Below, piece after piece: positions 5,957 through 7,545 of a stretch of DNA of 7,545 nucleotides. The DNA is from Bacillota bacterium. Lineage in GTDB: Bacteria; Bacillota_H; UBA994; UBA5500. The DNA lies in NCBI GenBank assembly GCA_012727835.1, contig JAAYGE010000144.1, positions 1-7,545 on the forward strand. The letters are read 5' to 3'. Below the pieces are notes generated by a model, which did no database searches, had not been told where the DNA came from, and was given only the letters and a program-made list of their open reading frames with translations. Position 1 is the first letter of the stretch; each line of letters begins with the position of its first letter. The position numbers and the translations under genes are program-made.

Positions 5957-6160
5957 TCAATAGGCCGCACTAAACACCAGCAACAAACCACAGGCAATAC
6001 AAAGCAGCGCTACCGTCCCCCATAGAGCCCAGGGGGGTAGCGTTTTCAGTAAAATAAACATACCGCCCACTACTAACAGTCCACCAACAATTAGTCGGCT
6101 ATCATTTTGGTGTCGGCGCCTAGGCCTAAGAGGTCGGCGCAGCCTAGCCACCCCCCTCAA
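5957..6160 (-). CDS. small two-helix membrane protein of unknown function, upstream of spoVM
   Basis: I do not recognise a family. The frame gives up to 67 residues: a strongly basic N-terminus (RLRRPLRPRRR, about 7-16), then two hydrophobic helices, LIVGGLLVVGGMFILL (23-38) and WALWGTVALLCIACGLLLVF (44-63), joined by KTLPP. By the positive-inside rule the N-terminus should be cytoplasmic, with a hairpin in the membrane. The start is uncertain: TTG at 6160 has no good ribosome binding site; GTG at 6151 is an alternative; CTG at 6142 would have a six-G tract (6151-6156) 8 nt upstream, like the spoVM site. It follows rpe by about 50 nt and ends 27 nt before spoVM in the same frame, so it is probably cotranscribed with spoVM and could be sporulation-related by context alone. 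Confidence 0.6.
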   Translation of the reverse strand: MRGVARLRRPLRPRRRHQNDSRLIVGGLLVVGGMFILLKTLPPWALWGTVALLCIACGLLLVFSAAY

Positions 6161-6163
6161 TCC

Positions 6164-6169
6164 ATTATA
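6164..6169 (-). promoter_or_regulatory. possible internal promoter (-10 box) before the small membrane gene and spoVM
   Basis: Read leftward this is a perfect TATAAT, but no good sigma-A -35 lies 16-18 nt upstream. Read as sigma-E, CGTATAAT matches the -10 at six of eight and TCATTAG, 15 nt before it, matches the -35 at four of seven. B. subtilis spoVM is sigma-E dependent. Weak but consistent. Confidence 0.3.
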
Positions 6170-6210
6170 CGGTAGGGGGCTTTGTCCTAATGACTAGATT
6201 CAATAAAGTT

Positions 6211-6861
6211 TTATGGGGCTTCCTTCATGCGGCGTACAAATTCTGTTTGATCGGTAGCCTTAAAAAAGGCCGAACCGGTGACTAAAACGTTTGCACCTGC
6301 CGCCCGCAGCTCAGATACATTGTCTAAATTAACGCCACCATCTACCCAAATAGGCAAATCTAATCGGGGCGCGTCTAAATACTGGCGCAAGGCGGCTATT
6401 TTAGGCAACATACTGCTGATAAAGGGCTGTCCACCAAAACCCGGGTTAACAGTCATAATTAATATATAATCCAGGTCGCTAATAAGGGGCAATATGCTTT
6501 CCCAGGGAGTGGCCGGATTGAGGGCAATGCCGGCTTGACAACCGCCCGCCCGGATACGTTGCACCAGCAGATGTAAATGATAACTGCTTTCCGCGTGGAC
6601 GCTGATAGCCCGCGGTTTGGCAGCTAAGAAACTATCCAAGTGCCGCTCCGGTTCTTCCACCATCAGGTGTACCTCCACCGGCAGGCGACTGGCCTGCGCT
6701 ACGGCTCGGGCCACATCGGGGCCCATAGAAAGATTAGGTACAAAATGACCATCCATCACGTCCACGTGCAGCCAGTCGGCACCGGCATCCTCCGCCAAAG
6801 CGATAGAACCCTGCAAATTGAGCCAATCGGCTGCTAGCAAAGAGGGAGCAATTTCTAGCAT
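6211..6861 (-). CDS. rpe: ribulose-phosphate 3-epimerase
   Basis: Encodes 216 residues, the standard length. The enzyme interconverts ribulose 5-phosphate and xylulose 5-phosphate in the pentose phosphate pathway; it is a cytoplasmic TIM barrel. Seen in order: IAPSLLAADW (4-13), HVDVMDGHFVPNLSMGP (32-48) with metal-binding His32 and catalytic Asp34, VHLMV with His65, the phosphate loop MTVNPGFGGQPF (136-147), VDGGVN with catalytic Asp174, and GSAFF (196-200). The start ATG at 6859-6861 is chosen because family similarity begins there; AAAGGCGGT, close to AAAGGAGGT, lies 8 nt upstream within the end of rsgA. The rsgA stop is 2 nt before, so they are translationally coupled. The rsgA-rpe pairing is conserved in Bacillota. 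No terminator follows; transcripts probably run on to spoVM. Confidence 0.97.
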   Translation of the reverse strand: MLEIAPSLLAADWLNLQGSIALAEDAGADWLHVDVMDGHFVPNLSMGPDVARAVAQASRLPVEVHLMVEEPERHLDSFLAAKPRAISVHAESSYHLHLLVQRIRAGGCQAGIALNPATPWESILPLISDLDYILIMTVNPGFGGQPFISSMLPKIAALRQYLDAPRLDLPIWVDGGVNLDNVSELRAAGANVLVTGSAFFKATDQTEFVRRMKEAP

Positions 6862-6863
6862 GA

Positions 6864-7545
6864 TCAATACCGCCTTTCCCTTTCCCACAATTCCCCATAA
6901 TTTAGCTGATAACTATCATAACGGGACTGGGCAATAAGGCCTGCCTCTACAGCCGCCTTAATGCCGCAGTCCGGTTCCTCTAAATGAACACAACTGCCAC
7001 CAAAGCGACAATCCCTATACTGGCGCATTTCCGGGAAACACCAGCTCAATTCCGCCGCCGGCAAATCGGCAGGTAGCTGCACGCGGCTAAAGCCGGGCGT
7101 GTCCACCAAAAAGCCGTTAATCGGCGCTGGTAGCGGTAATAGCTCCACATGCTTGGTAGTGTGGCGCCCCACACCACCTCGCTGGCTTACGGCACCCGTT
7201 TCTGCCACCTGTTCGGAGGCCAGAGTGTTGAGCAAGCTAGACTTCCCCACTCCCGACTGGCCGGCCATCACCGTCACATGATCAGATAAATAGCCTTTTA
7301 AATCGGCTAACCCCTCCTGGGTATGCAAGCTAAATAGGAAGCTGGGGTAACCGATACTTTGATAGAGTTCCCGTAGCTCTTTACCCCTACCCTCCCCATC
7401 CAAGTCCGCCTTATTGATACCCACGATGGCGCGTAAGCCCGAGTGCTCCGCCATCACCAGCAGCCGATCAATTAGAACCAAGTTGGGAGCAGGTTTGTTA
7501 GCAGCAGCCATCACCAAAACTTGATCCACGTTGGCTACTAGGGGC
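6864..7545 (-). CDS. rsgA: ribosome small subunit-dependent GTPase RsgA, N-terminus outside window
   Basis: 226 residues are visible; full proteins are about 290-300, so the N-terminal OB-fold (about 65-70 residues) is cut off by the right edge. The frame is open to 7545, and the first visible residues PLVANVDQVL are a conserved family segment, so the GTG at 7529 is not the start. The circularly permuted GTPase order is clear: G4 NKADL (44-48), then G1 GQSGVGKSSL (95-104), G2 region GRHTTKHVELL (126-136), G3 DTPGF (148-152). A C-terminal zinc site follows: Cys179, Cys185, His187, Cys193 (CRFGGSCVHLEEPDC). Known role: a late 30S assembly factor that checks the decoding centre and releases on GTP hydrolysis. 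It ends 2 nt before rpe. Confidence 0.96.
   Translation of the reverse strand, partial: PLVANVDQVLVMAAANKPAPNLVLIDRLLVMAEHSGLRAIVGINKADLDGEGRGKELRELYQSIGYPSFLFSLHTQEGLADLKGYLSDHVTVMAGQSGVGKSSLLNTLASEQVAETGAVSQRGGVGRHTTKHVELLPLPAPINGFLVDTPGFSRVQLPADLPAAELSWCFPEMRQYRDCRFGGSCVHLEEPDCGIKAAVEAGLIAQSRYDSYQLNYGELWERERRY

Noticed and set aside
5955..5960. Perfect TTGACA (leftward) just before spoVM
   Set aside because: No -10 box lies 16-18 nt downstream; the bases there are CTGGGC. It is part of the small membrane gene's last codons.
1..7545. CRISPR array, tRNA, rRNA, insertion sequence or prophage
   Set aside because: No direct-repeat series, cloverleaf, transposase motif or terminal inverted repeats were seen; nearly all bases belong to core genes.

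Overview
The window looks like a chromosomal core region of an endospore-forming member of the Bacillota, most likely a clostridial lineage with about half GC. The evidence is a YlbJ-type sporulation membrane protein, a SpoVM-like peptide, a four-cysteine zinc-type L28, and gene order that recalls two Bacillus subtilis neighbourhoods: rsgA-rpe-...-spoVM-rpmB-yloU-yloV and rsmD-coaD-ylbJ-...-ylbM. I cannot name the species. I see no mobile element, CRISPR array, tRNA or rRNA.

Left part (1-2153, + strand): the C-terminal part of TmcAL (YlbM), cut by the window edge, then ylbJ. ylbJ converges on coaD and overlaps its 3' end by 33 bp, so no separate terminator can lie between them. Forward-strand terminator-like hairpins lie further on, at 2471-2505 inside coaD and at 3338-3364, and could end ylbJ read-through.

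Middle (2121-5433, - strand): yloU (Asp23 family) and yloV (fatty acid kinase FakA-like) are read leftward from an extended -10 promoter. A 245-bp gap follows, holding a strong hairpin, a forward-facing terminator, a possible 30-residue Cys-rich microprotein and a sigma-A-like promoter. Then come rsmD and coaD, overlapping by 8 bp.

Right part (5434-7545): rpmB alone runs rightward from its own promoter and ends at a bidirectional terminator (5817-5842). On the other side of that terminator lies a leftward operon: rsgA (cut by the window edge), rpe, a small two-helix membrane protein, and a 23-codon spoVM-like gene starting at TTG.

The genes mix housekeeping work (ribosome assembly: RsgA, RsmD, L28; tRNA modification: TmcAL; CoA synthesis; pentose phosphate; exogenous fatty acid use) with sporulation (YlbJ, SpoVM). 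The most notable finds are the very short spoVM gene, the use of pure G tracts as ribosome binding sites in front of some leftward genes, and the possible antisense relation between ylbJ and coaD. Nothing here shows a wholly new biological system.
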